NCBI GenBank assembly: GCA_021234155.1
Contig: JAJEKV010000041.1
Span: 12,656,689 to 12,720,688, forward strand
DNA: 64,000 nt
Reading direction: 5' to 3'
Origin: Isoetes taiwanensis
Taxonomy: Eukaryota; Streptophyta; Lycopodiopsida; Isoetales; Isoetaceae
Position 1 is the stretch's first letter. Each line of letters starts with the position of its first letter. The notes under the pieces are model-generated. The model searched no databases and had not been told where the DNA came from. It saw only the letters and a list, made by a program, of their open reading frames with translations. Below, piece after piece: positions 21,131 through 33,239 of this stretch. Both the position numbers and the translations under genes were made by a program.

Positions 21131-23894
21131 ATGGAGGAACAAGAAGGTGAGAATCATGCACAAGTGCAACAAGGAAATAGTAGGCCAAGGAGTCATTGTG
21201 CTAGCAGATCCTGGTCAAGCTGTTAATGATGAAAGGCTAGGGGAAGACAATATTGGTATTGCAATTTCGATGTTGGAAGACAACTCGAAAGGTAAAGGTT
21301 TGGGTGACAAGGAATGTTTTGGTTGTGTCAAGCAATTGGAGGTTCCTTGCATCATGGCATGGCCTATAAGTAGTGTTCAATTTGTGGAGGATTATATTTT
21401 TCCAGAGCCTGAGGTTGTTGGGGACAATGATTGTCTTGATATTGATCCATTGGCAGTTGGAACTCTAAACCTAGGCAAAAGGGGAGAAGTATCAGTTGCC
21501 AGACATTATCCTAGCAAAAGAGCCAAGTTGATTAGTGACACCAAACGTGAGACAATGGTGAAGGTTAGGGGCTCAGATTGTTGTTGGAGTGATTGTATGC
21601 AATTCTTCACAATAGAACAATTGGTGGAAGCAAGAGCCACTTTTCAAGAGTACACTGTTGATGAGAGGAGGACCTACATGTACACAATCTTCGAGCATGC
21701 ACTTCAAGATGAAAGAAACCCAAATAGAAAAAGATACCCTTTGCTAGGCAAATGGATATGTGCAAAAGCATGGCGAGTATCCATGCAATTCCAACTTCTT
21801 CATGGCATAATTGGCAAAAAAAACCAGAGGGGAGGGGAAGATTGCTTTTACATGGAAATAATGGTTTGTTGAGACCAACAGCTAGGACCTTTGGTCGCAG
21901 TGGGAGATATTTGAAAATATATTGATTTCAATGCAAGAGTCTATGCCACACAAAAGCGTAAGGGATGAAAAGGGAAGAGCAGTTGTTGAGAAAAGGTTGC
22001 CATCACATTGTACTCAAAAGAGTATTTTGGAAGAAGTGAATTCCCTACTTCGAGAATTGGGAATTCTTCCAATATCCCAACCTAGCTTTAGTAGGTTATG
22101 GAAGAAGCATTTCAATCATGTCACCATAGCAACTTCAAACAACTTTGCAAAGTGCAATTTATGTGCTAAGTTGAAGGAGACTCTTGATAAGACTGTGCAA
22201 CCTAGTCAAAGGGCTAGGATAAGGGAGCATATGAAGGACCATATGACTGACCAACTATCATGTAGATCATGTTATTGGATGTGGAGGACTTTATCCGTGA
22301 TGGAACCCAATAACTATTTATGTATTATACATGACAAGATGGACCAAAGAAAAGACTTGTCTTCCACAATTCAAGTACATACCAAAGTCATGTGGAAGAT
22401 CATACCCTTTACTGATCTCAATGACTGGGGCAATCTTGCATGGGCAGAATCAAACCTACTATGGCCATTTTAGTTTGGAGTTGTGGAGTGATGGTCCAGA
22501 TTTTCATATTGGGAGTATCATGAGGTGTTTGAGAAACTATGAAAATGGATACAATGGTCACCTGGGACCTTACAGCCTAGCCAGTGCACTATATAGAGCA
22601 TTGTTAGATGGAAACCCTAACAATATTGAAAAGTTCAAAGAAGGCAAGGTTTAGGGAAGCATGGGTCTAATGAACATGTTGGAGCTTCAACTTCACGTGC
22701 TAAACCTCAAGATCTACCCAAAAGGTTTCTCTTGCAACTTGATAATTGTGCCGGGCCAAAATAAGAACAGTGGATGTTTTCTTTCCTATCCTACTTAACA
22801 AATTGTGGGGATATTTGAAAGAGTTAATTTAGGGTTTTTATGCCCGCATACCCATGAGGATGTGGATGCATTATTTGGCAAATATAGTTGTATATCAAGC
22901 AAAAACAAAGGACCAACTTTCCTAGGCTAATGGAAATCTTGCATGAATGCACTACTCCAAACCCTATAGCTTCTCTCATAGAAGAAGTGCCCGATTGGAA
23001 GAGCTTTGTGGATGGTTATACATTGGATCTTGAAGGTCATTCCGTGCCTCTGTAGTTCACTTTTGGGTGAGAGATGGGATTCCAATCTTCCAATGGAAGA
23101 TGAGACCTTCGTGAGGACAAGTGGAGAGGAGGGGAGGAAATATGGCGTAGAGATGAGAATGGCAAGCCTATGATACCTCTAGGTCAACCAAAAGCTTTTA
23201 AAACCCATCAAGAAGTGAAGCAATTGGGATTGACTAAGGAAGGAATCCAAGACTATATAAAGCATTGGCAAACCAATCCGTGATGACACCAACCGTGCCT
23301 TGGTGGCTTATCGGAAGAAGGTGATTAACATGTTGGGGGAGATAGACACATCCTCGATGAATTGAAAGAAGGGTGGTTGCCTAAAACTAGGTGGAAGACC
23401 TTAGCGGTGCCGAGGATTTTGATGACACCGTAAGTAGCATTCGCGCAAGCAATATGCTCCTCCTCCTTCTCGACAAACACTATGTTGGTCCTAAGAACAA
23501 TAGGCCAAAGTTTCTAGGCATGGATGCTTATGAACCTTCCATCGACTTGGAATGCCACCAATTTGTGGTAGTAAAGCCATCAGATTTAGATACATATCCG
23601 GTGTGGTTGGGGTTCACTATCTCCGATATTTGCAAAGAAGAAGGTAATATTAACTTCAACCATGTGCGGGTGGAATGGTGGTATCCAAAGGCATCGGTTG
23701 ACCAACGACGGATAAAAAAGAAAGGTTGGATTGTTGGACAAAGAAATGGAGGAGAACCGAGTGATCCTCGATCTTTGGCTAGACTATGAAAGTGTTTTGT
23801 ACCATGGACTCCAAACACTATTCCAGCTAGAAATGCAGAATTACAATACCGTGATGTCGAAGAAGGCTATGATATCATTAAGGGGGGTGCTTGA
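21131..23894 (+). pseudogene. DUF7869-type transposase-like protein, module 1 copy
   Basis: ATG at 21131 begins MEEQEGENHAQ; the frame then shifts repeatedly. N-terminal part (about 21580-21790): CCWSDCMQFFT then VEARATFQEYTVDERR, the usual Cys pair and R/F motif ahead of the core. Middle: KCNLCAKLKETLDKT (CxxC), and HMKDHMTDQLSC. Core: IIHDKMDQ at about 22325, LDNCAG at about 22738 and THEDVDALFGKYS at about 22850. In DUF7869 proteins these three acidic blocks look like a DDE-type catalytic set, which is inference. The C-terminus (23391-23894) carries YPVWLGFTI and NFNHVRVEWWYPK, BAH/chromo-like in look. Stops near 21870, 22470, 22655 and 23789 make it non-functional as read, or a gene with unresolved introns or sequencing indels. 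The stop at 23892-23894 lies 193 bp from the convergent stop at 24088. Confidence 0.7.
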
Positions 23895-24087
23895 AGAAAG
23901 TTGAATAACTATGTAAATTTTTGTTATCACGTTTTTATGTTATGGTGCTATATTGTGAAATATTGACTATTTTGTAAATAACATGATATTACGTTTTCAT
24001 AATTTTGAGGTGAAATGTGTGAATTTGAATATGCTACTAAAAACATGCAATATGAAATTTGTCCCAAAATTAAGACATAAACCCAAT

Positions 24088-26239
24088 TTAATTGAATGAT
24101 GGTTCTACCCTTGTAAATAGTTCCATGTAGTTCTTGCAATCCCATACTTTTTTGAAACCATGGATATCAATAAACACTAGAGTTGCATCCTTCGAAATAG
24201 AGGCAGACACTGAAATGCCATTTTTTGTGATCAGATGAACAATATTGTTTTTCTCCTTCCTTTTCCTGGCTCTTCAGGCTTCAGTATGGCTCTGATGGGT
24301 TCAAAATAACAAATGGGTAAGTGGAAAATCTACAAGCAGATCTTCAAGGAATGTATATTCTTTTTCGACCACACTACTAGCATAAAACAAAATTTCTCTC
24401 CGCATAAACGTGAGAATTCTGATGTTGAGTGCTCTTTGTTTGCAATCAAACTTGCCGGAATATCCAGGCTGCACTTTTATGAAGGTCTTGCCTTCTAGAA
24501 TTTCATCAAGCAGTTGAGAGAGTTCTGCATTAGACATGCCTCGAAGGTACCTAAGCCACGTCTTACTGAAGAAATCTTTGTTTGGTCTTTCAGGGGGCTC
24601 ACCGTGATCATCATACAACTTCTTGCCAACCAATTTTGTTGTGATGGCTATCTCAACAAAATCTTGTCAAGAAGAGGTTATTAGGATTGCCACTGCAATC
24701 TTCACGAGCTAAAATCAATTCATACCTTCCATGTCGAGGTCGTTATAGTTTCGATTGGTCCTTGAGCAGGATAACCATATGCCTTATGCTGATGTCGTAG
24801 TTGTTGGAGCTTTTCTATGAGTGGTTCTTTATATATTGTATTCGCTATCACTTTGTTACATTGATTGCTTAACTCGATGTATTCCTTGTCAATCAAGTTC
24901 CCATTTAGCAACTTTGTTCTTCTTTTCGCATATGCTTTATCAAATTCTAGTTGTTGCTACAATTCTCCAACCACTCCAGAAAGCAACTGTGCAGCACAAA
25001 TGCTATGATTACCAGATATTATAAATAATTCCCCTGCAAATCCTCAGACGTGCTCCAGGTGACCTTCATTCTGAAAAATAAAATCTTCAACATTTAAATA
25101 CTCTACAGCTAATTGTAATCACGAGACTCTTCCAAACGAATTATCTGATAATTGGATCAAACGATACCACATCCGCAGGTGTCAGGACTTCTGTGGGGTA
25201 ACTGTGGAAGCTCTTAACAATGTTTGCACATGGTCATTGGAGCGCATTCTGTGTGTTAGATTTGTCGGAGCTAGTTCACAATCAAATATGGATACTTTCG
25301 TAAACCAATTGACACCCATGGGATAAAACCGTTTGAATTGGTCTAGTTTGAAAGCAGTTTGTTGGGCCATCTTCTTTTCTTCCTCAGGATTGAACCTCAA
25401 AATTAGGAGTGCTGCAGGGTGCATTGGGCCATGCCATGGCATTGGAGGTAGAAGGAGCATTGACAGAAGGAGGATTTGGGGAACTGGATGGTGGATGTGT
25501 CATCAGTATTTAGCACTTGTAGTTTAATCTTGAAAGTGGATAATTTTCTAGCAGGTGGCTTCTCAGAGAGATTAGGGGCCTTCATAGCTAGGGGTTGGGT
25601 AGAGTTAACGATGGCGGATGGCTCAAATCCTAATAGCGGATTGTGCATTTGGGGTCCTTGCCATTGACGGTTCTCTAAGTGCAACTAAGGGTTCCACACT
25701 TCTTTTTTTTGCAGTTGCCCTTTGTCAATTGGTGTCCATCTTTGTGGCATCTTTTCATCTCTTCTTATCATTTGATGGCCCTTTCCTACATGTAGAAAAA
25801 CCGAGAAGAATATCCATATTTCCTTTTATACCTGATAGGGACAAAGACTCATAGGACAGCAGGATCCAACCAAAGCCCTTTACGCTTGTAGGAACATTCT
25901 TTCTTGTGGCCGGCTTGTTCATCTTGCTAGCAGACATCATCGAAGGGTCATAGTTTCTCCACTTCAAAACAGACTCCCAGAATTGGAGTTGCTAGGTGTC
26001 CTCAATACTGCATATGAGAGCATCCTGCACATTTTGGTGTCTTCCCACATCGCAACAACAATGTCTATCTGCTCGATGTCATTTGGGTTTGTACCAGTGC
26101 GCAAAAACAAGCATAGGTCTTTTCGACACTCTCTTCTGATATGTGGAATGGCCTGTGCAATTTCTACGCACCACTTCCGAGCATTTGATGGTGTGATGAT
26201 CCACATGGGCTCGACAGGCCCTCTAGAAAGCTCCAAGGC
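24088..26239 (-). pseudogene. Minus-strand protein of unknown function, module 2 copy
   Basis: Reads from an acceptor-like TTTTTAG near 26240 through WIITPSNARKWCVEIAQAI, KWRNYDPSMMSASKM and VPTSVKGFGWILLSYE, then the segment at 25460-25182 (KMAQQTAFKL, FYPMGVNWFTKVSIF) that matches the 15.3-16.2 kb gene, then WLRYLRGMSNAELSQLLDEI near 24560, and a C-terminus ending FIDIHGFKKVWDCKNYMELF and a TAA at 24090-24088. Several frame changes (near 25960, 25700, 25430, 25180 and 24900) may be introns or breaks. No first exon was identified; a counterpart of the RG-rich first exon of module 1 may lie between 26.3 and 27.0 kb. Function unknown. The neighbour and palindrome context suggests an element-encoded accessory or DNA-binding protein. 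Confidence 0.5.
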
Positions 26240-26289
26240 TAAAAACCAAATTTGCGGTTAGGTTATCGGAAGTTCAAGAGAGATTACGC

Positions 26290-28085
26290 CCAAAGAATCG
26301 TGGTCGCGATTCTTTGGAGCACAACGAGAAACAAACTAGGAAACAAAAAAACCCAAGAGTAGTAGAACATATATCCACCACATTCAGACTACTGCTCGGA
26401 AGGACCACGTCTGCAATCCATCCGAAAATGAATGTTACTAACATAAATTAAGGTGAGGATAAGAAAAATCGCAAGCGCGATGTTGCTAAACATTTTCTTT
26501 ACTGTAATGCTTTACTTTTCTGACCAATGCTCGCCTGGAATGCGATCGCGATGTTGCGAAGCATTCTCTTTAGTGTACTGCTTTAACTATGCGACCATTG
26601 CTTGCCAGGAACATGGCAGCGATCCTAACGAAGATAGAGGAAGCTATCATATACAATGATTTGCTCAACAAGATCACGGCCGCGATCTTGTCGAGCATAC
26701 ATTCATTCTAAGAATGATAAAATTAACTAAGCTAACAATAGAGCTCGCAAGAAGCGCGGATACTAACCTTCTTTAACTGACTCTCTTCTTGCCATGGATC
26801 GTGGGTGCGCAAGAATTTCGAAAATGTAAAAGAAACTCGTAGGCAATGAAGGCTGCAGGCGCAAGCTGGTCTGTCTAAGGCGCTCTGATTTTCCTCCAAC
26901 ATTTCACAAAAATAAGAATTTTATAGGTGAACCGCGCCGGCATTACTGATTGTGCTGTAATGATGGCAGTGAAATAATGGCCATAATGACCGACAACGTC
27001 ATTGATGTGGGCGGCTGTACTATCACGCAAAAAAGTTTACTTTTTCGGGCAGAAGATCTAGCACGACGTGGACGTCTGAGTGTGAAACTTGAATCTATAA
27101 GAGTGGCGTCTAACAACCTCCATTAATGGCCACTCACACCATAAATCACCCACAGATTAATGTCGTTCTTTACACCATGGACTGGCACTAAAATTATGGA
27201 TGGGATGGGATTGCTTAATTCAAAATTTGAAACTAATTTTCGTGCTGCGTTAAGTTGAAGAGCATTTGGTTTGAGAATGTTCTGTCTCTGAAGGCGCTGG
27301 CCAAGTGAAAGAGGTTTGAACGAGAATTGTAGATTGCCAAAGCAGATCCCTTCAAAATTGAAGGTGCCCACATAGCCAAACAAGACGACTAGAAATTGCA
27401 CCTCCAAATTCAAGTTTCCAACACATAAATACAAAGGGCTTGATAATTGTTGTCTCAAATATCAATATGTGATGCTTTAATTTACAGACTAGAACATAGG
27501 TAACATGTTTCTTAATACATCCACATATCCTTTGCTAGATAGGCTCGATTTCTAACTCTGCAATTGCTACTAGCAACTAATATAACACCTTAATACTCCT
27601 GATGTTCTATTTCTCATGCCTTCTTGTCAAGAATATAATTTTACATCAGCAGACCTGTGCTTCAACCACTGTAACTCTTCAAGCACCATTATATTTGATG
27701 TATGCATCACGCTATTTAAGAAAAATTCTTTGTTTAAGGAAAAGCCTGGTTATTGTGACGTTTGATGGCTTGATTGCATGTTTTCTCCTGCTTGATCCAT
27801 TTTCTAGAGGGTCCAAATTGCGAGCTCGAAGGGAACGCCGCAGCGATCCTTTTCATCATTTTGCTTTCATTGAGTAAGTGCAATCATTTCAACGTAGGTG
27901 TACGTTTGATGGTTAGGATTACTATAGATGGCACATTCTTTGGTTGCAGTATAATGCTAACAAACGTTGCCTTTGCGATCCTGTTCAGCATTAAACTGAA
28001 TCTTCATAGGGTGTGTGCTTATGGAAAGCCCTGAGTCCTTAGTATTTGGTTGCGAGGATCGCCGCAACGATGTTGACGAGCAATT
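26290..28085. repeat. CGCGATC/TGTTG hairpin family in the module-2 divergent region
   Basis: Perfect 11-bp stem CCAAAGAATCG / CGATTCTTTGG at 26290-26317 with a 6-nt loop. Near-perfect 14-bp stem TGCTCAACAAGATC / GATCTTGTCGAGCA at 26662-26697. Related half-palindromes (GCGATGTTGC followed by AGCATT or AACATT) lie near 26475 and 26550, with others near 27960-27995 and 28050-28080. They occupy the space between the minus-strand gene and the plus-strand DUF7869-type gene, as the ACGCC palindromes do in module 1. Confidence 0.7.
26700..28040. other. Module-2 intergenic region, no supported gene
   Basis: A 111-codon minus-strand frame (27123-27458) and two overlapping plus-strand frames (27602-28034) have unremarkable composition and no recognised domain. 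One of them could be a first exon of a flanking gene. GATCC-rich half-palindromes continue through the region. Confidence 0.3.
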
Positions 28086-28096
28086 ATTTCTGCAGG

Positions 28097-30352
28097 ATGG
28101 GAGAACTTGTGGAGCTCTGCATTAATGATAAGGTAGTAGATGGTAGAGCACACATTTTCATGCACCATGATAATGTTCCCATGCCAGAGGAATTGGTTGT
28201 TGTTTCTCTTCAAAATATCTTTGATGGGCAGATGCCCCTACCATATCCTAAGGCAGAGATGGAGACGCTTTATGAGGATGTGGGTGCATGAATTGGCAAG
28301 ACAGAGGAAAGAATGTGTTTGAAACAAAAGAGACCAACACACTGCAAGGGATCTCTAGAGATGAGCTTGTAGAGAAGCCATGTATTTTGTTGCATGAATG
28401 CTGCAATCTAGATTATGCAACTGGCGTCATCATTTTTTTGGATCCAAAACATGCTGCAGCTCATGGGCCTATTTCCAATGCCTGCCAAGATTATAATGCG
28501 GTGCCAAGCATGCGTAAAAATGCTGCAAATACATGATCTGGTGAGATGGCTAATACCATTAGCCCTTGTTGACAATGTTCCCATTTCCAGACTAGTGGTG
28601 GCAATCAAGGAGATGATTGTGGAAAATGAACCATGTATTTTGAAACAGGAGGTGAGCATATCTAAGAAAAGACCCTACAAGATGGTCAATTGGAGACCAA
28701 AAGCATGTCCAAACCCGAGTAAGTGTGAAAGCAAAACCAGTGCTGAAGCTATTCTCGACTTCAACTCATCGCTGTATTGCCTGAGAAGATGTTGTGTTAA
28801 TTTCACTTTTAAAGGGGTAGCCGAGATGAGGACCTTCTACTGGAACATGAGATGCTCAGAGCGCACAACCTCTGCATACAATATGCTAGATCTGTGCTCT
28901 GAAAATGGTAATGTGAAAGAAATAATGTTGAATAACAAGCAGGTGTACGTGAAAGAAAGCATGGCATAGAGCTTATGGCATTCCCATTTCTACATTTTAT
29001 AAATGGAGGAAGCTGTTCTTGGAGGGCCATAGAATTGCAGAACATGGAAATTGTGGTTCTAAGAAGACGAGATCTCATACACTGGCTGGTAAAGCTGTGC
29101 CACGCCGCTCAAAAGTTACGATTGAGGGCATGAGACAAAATATGAAGAGGCTGCCTTCCATATTGACTAAAATAAATATACATCAGGAGATAGATATTAT
29201 CGTTACAGAGATGACAGGGAAGCATGCCTCATCCCTCATCCTTTCTAGCTGGATCGAAGGAGAACCATTCAGAGGTTGCAATTGCTAAGAGAATCTCTTT
29301 TTCAAAGTGTAATAGTTGTATTGTGATAAAGGAAAAGTTTGCTAAAAGAGATCCAAATGAGAGAAGAGAGCTTGCAATTGAAAGAAAAGCACATATGACA
29401 ACGCAAATCTCATGTAAAAGTCTTTACTAGTCCTGAAGAGCTTTACCTCACCGCTCTCTAGAGCATGCCCTAACCATTATACATAATAAAATGGATCAGA
29501 ATAAGACCATGGTTCCCCGTCTAGAAAAGCTAGCAAAATCTATGTGGAGAGGAGAACGCCTCAAAGTGAGTCTAACAAGTGCTCTGATGCATGGACACGG
29601 TATCGGTGCCTTGGGCCACTTTTCATTGGACCTTTGGTCTAACAATTCCAACTTTCATGTTGGATCCTTGAATTATGCGCTAAAGATTATCGAAAATGCA
29701 TCTAATGATAGTTGGGACCATTTAAGAGATGCAGATTGACTTGAAAGTTGTTGGGCAGAAACAACTCTAAGCATCGAAGCTTTGAGGACTAAGGTAGTCA
29801 ATGGCACTAGAAATGATGTCTTGCCTCCTCCAAAGGGGCTTGTGGAAACAAAGAAGCTACCAAGAGGCTCTACTTACCACTAGATAATTGCTCAGGTCAG
29901 AACAAGAACAGATATCTATTTTCTTACTTCTCATACCTAGTTTGGTTGGGTGTCTTTGATCAAGTGCAGCCAGCGTTCATGATAATTGGACACACCCATG
30001 ATGACGTAGATGCTCTCTTTGGAAACTACTCAACTCTCTTGAGAAGATCGGATGCGTTGACTATTCCTGAACTTATGCAACTCTTTAGGGAGTGTAATTT
30101 CAAGTCTCCTGCACTCTATCTTGTCATTGAGGTATCTAATTGGAAGGAATTTATGAAAGGGTTTATCATTTAGAACCTCTTCTCTTCAAATTTTGCATTG
30201 AAGATGGATGGCCACTCATGTACTACAAGATGAGGCCAAGGCATCAAGAGTGGCTATCAAAAAAAGGAATCAAGATGTGGAACGAAGATGACAATGGTCT
30301 CGCTACGATCCTGACGGATCATCTAAGGCCGTCCAACCATATGGGAGCTTGA
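28097..30352 (+). pseudogene. DUF7869-type transposase-like protein, module 2 copy, 3' truncated
   Basis: Start ambiguous; MGELVELCINDKVVDG at 28097 is plausible. The segment at 28740-28969 (CLRRCCVNFTF, AEMRTFYWNM) aligns with the CCWSDCMQFFT segment of the 21.1 kb copy. CNSCIVIKEKF (CxxC) follows near 29310, IIHNKMDQNKT near 29480, LPLDNCSGQNKNRYLFSYFS at about 29868-29930 and GHTHDDVDALFGNYS near 29990-30030. The middle block is better preserved here than in copy 1 and reads continuously from about 29850 to 30170. Several stops elsewhere. The BAH/chromo-like C-terminus seen in copy 1 is absent; gypsy LTR sequence begins near 30490, so the retrotransposon probably removed it. Confidence 0.68.
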
Positions 30353-30489
30353 AAGAAATAGGTGCATAGAGATCGCCCATTGCAAGCACATGGTAATCGG
30401 CGCTATCTCTATCGGCAAATATCTCATGGTCCAACATATATATGAATGAGGTCATTGACTACTGGTCCACTTTAATGCATGTGCTTGGG

Positions 30490-31140
30490 GATGTTCAAGG
30501 TGGTGCACCGCCCCACATTCCTCAGAATCGCCTCTTCCGTGAGTCGCACCGTGATCGGGCCAGTAGTGTTCATACTGGGCCCAAGGCTATTGTACTATAT
30601 ATATATGACTCGTGAGCCTCGCGACATGAGCTCTGGGATGGAAGTTTTGAGTCTTGTCTCCTTTTCCCTCTATTGGCGTAGAGAGCCTAAGTGTATGTTC
30701 AACATTGATATCAAGGAAGCTTCTATCATTTCTCCCTCCCATTTGTTCCTTGCTTTTCTTCTTCTTCTTCTTCTTCTGCAAATCCTTCACAAGTGGATAT
30801 AGTCCTCTCTGGACTCTCCCTCAAGTTAGATCCACCTGTCCCCTAGGCCGCTTCCGTGGAGTTCCCCGCAACCCGCACTCCTGGCAAACACCGCTCGCCG
30901 CCACGGGCCCCCGGGATTCCATCCTACTCTTCTCGCCATGTTCCGTCCTCACTTAAGAACTCCTTTCCTCGCATCTTGGAGTTTCATCAAATACGGAAAC
31001 CGCTCATGACATGTATGGGACCTGCCATGACATGAGGGGAGGCCATCTCGCCCAGGGGCTCCGGGCCTACTCAACCCCTCGTGGTCCCTGCTCTCGGCCC
31101 CCAGCTTCCTGCACCCCAAGCGCGGCAAACACGTCAAGCA
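30490..31140 (+). mobile_element. Ty3/gypsy 5' LTR 3' part and leader
   Basis: Closely matches 63340-63960 (GGGCCCAAGG[CT]ATTGTACTATATATAT, GTTTTGAGTCTTGTCTCC, GATATCAAGGAAGCTT, TTAGATCCAC, AAGAACTCCTTTC) and, for about 320 bp, 40895-41215. TATATATATATG near 30597 may be its TATA box. The LTR start is missing here compared with the copy at 62-63.6 kb, so this LTR is truncated. A (CTT)n stretch lies at about 30756. No clear primer-binding site could be fixed. Confidence 0.75.
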
Positions 31141-31609
31141 ACCCTACCACCTCGGTCAATAATGATTCCTTATCGCTCAAACCTCTCAACCGTGACACTT
31201 TCATACCCCCAACACGCCTTTACATCCATCATCTCAGCCATAATGCCTTCCTTCACAACCACATCATCTTCCTCGTGTAAGTGCGATATCCACAAGTCTC
31301 TTTCATACTTACCTGTAATATCCTTCCTCAGCGATTTCCCACCGCCTTCCCTGCTTACAACCCTTTTTGCTGCATCTCAAAACTAATGCTCAAGCAACTT
31401 CTACCAACCGCTAAATACCCTTCATCGTATTGTCCTTCAGTACCATGTCATTAATTCCAAACCCCTAAACTTCAATATCCCTACTATACTGTTTCCCGCC
31501 CGCCCAAGCACTTTCATGCACATCTACCTTCTGTACTTTGAACTCACTTATCCCACCTTTGCAAATAACACGTAGCGCAAACCCTAGGACTCAAAGCGCG
31601 CGTGCTCGT

Positions 31610-33137
31610 GCCCACATGGAAGAATTTGAGGCTCTAGCTGTCCTAAATGGTCAAGTGCTAACCTCTAAACCCAAATTCCACATCTTTCCACCCACGGTGT
31701 GGTTTCCTTCTCATCAATGGCTCAAGTAACCAACAAAGCCATTGGAACAAGATCATCAGAAATGCGAACTGCTTTTCTGTCTCAATATGGGACCACGGAT
31801 GATGATCAACTTCATCTCAAGCAACTCAATGAACTTCAACAAGAGCTCCAATGGAGTCTCCACTGGATTTTTATGGATCGACTTCATTCTCGCTAAGTAA
31901 GCTTTCCAAGGAGTACCCCACATGTGTTTAGATTTTGGTCCTGTTTCTCCAAGGACTTCCTCCACTATTCTGGACCATGACTCCAATACCCCAAGACTTT
32001 GGAGAGCAGGCTATCCTGATCTTGTCAATCACTCACAATGTTTCCTCCCTCGGTGGCCTTTCAAGAGCCCTTCGCTCATTCCACCCTCGCCATGGTTCCA
32101 CAGACGGTCGCTCAGCCAACACGCTAATCCACAAAGAAATGATCTGGTGCCATATTTGCAAATACCAAGGCCATTTGGCAAATGAGTGCAACTCCACCAA
32201 TGGCCCCAGCTTTCATTGCAAGCGGTATGCAACATGTGCAATCATACACGGAAGAGTGCACTCGCACTCATCCTACACCGCTCCAAGCAACAAAATGGTT
32301 TATCAAGTGCAAACCACACCCTCAAAGAATAATCAGACTATCAGCAGCTCCCACTTCAAAAGTAACCCACTAACTCTATCAATGTGAGCAACAACGGGAC
32401 CCAACCCATGCATCTTTTTGATCCTTCTAAAGCTCGTTATCATTGTCAAGAATGGGGTCATACCACCACTACAAGGTTGTCCTCCCCCCACAAGTTCAAA
32501 AATGCCCGGCACAAATCGGACCACATCGGGTCCGCCTCACGGCTTACCAACTCGATTGCTAATGGCAAACAAGGCCCGAGACCAGTTCCTTGGAAGCTAC
32601 CAAGAGCAAAAGAATCACGCTTATCAACCAGCTCCAAAGAAATCAACCTTTCACCGGATCAACAAGCACGAGGAAATTTTTTGTGCACTTTAATCCTCCA
32701 CCATCCGGGCCAAATTCAGCCGGTTTTAGTTTCACGCCGCACTGTGGCATCACGCCCCTTGACTATTATTCCAATGGCACGCAACCCGCCTTTGCAGCTG
32801 ATACCATTCCCTCATGAGGACGGTAAAGGTTTCACTTTTGCACCGGACTTGGAGAAGCTCGCCACATGTCATGCCAAAAGTTCGGCCAAAGCATTTTGAA
32901 CTCATGCAAGCCGGCCAAGGCCGCACATTGGCAAATGTTCATGCCACCACCAGAGCTCAACAAAGACAAGATACACCTTCCACATCTCAACCTCCACGCC
33001 TCGCATCGTATCCCAATATTGTCGCAGAGGTTGACTTACTCAAAGAAGTTGTCGCTTCACTACCACACACTCCTCAAAGACCCATGGAACCAGCAGATCC
33101 TTTTTCTCATGTGCCTCTAGAACCTAAGAGGAGCTAG
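31610..33137 (+). pseudogene. Gypsy gag remnant with CCHC zinc knuckle
   Basis: Several frames carry gag-like, Gln/Asn/Pro-rich protein. A good CX2CX4HX4C knuckle is encoded at 32148-32189 (CHICKYQGHLANEC). Upstream, MRTAFLSQYGTTDDDQLHL at about 31760 looks like a capsid helix region. Downstream is a Pro/Ser-rich linker to the protease. Stops and frameshifts throughout prevent a full-length Gag. It lies directly before the protease, as in Ty3/gypsy elements. Confidence 0.75.
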
Positions 33138-33239
33138 CCAAGATCAAAATTCCTTTAAGCTTGGCAACCATTTTGAAACTCTCGGTCTCCGCCTCAAGGA
33201 CCAGCTACCACCCCAACCTGCTTTTTAGTTGGGGTCAGA

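Noticed and set aside
27123-27458. 111-codon minus-strand frame in the module-2 intergenic region
   Set aside because: No counterpart found in module 1 and no motif. Kept only as a note within the intergenic entry.
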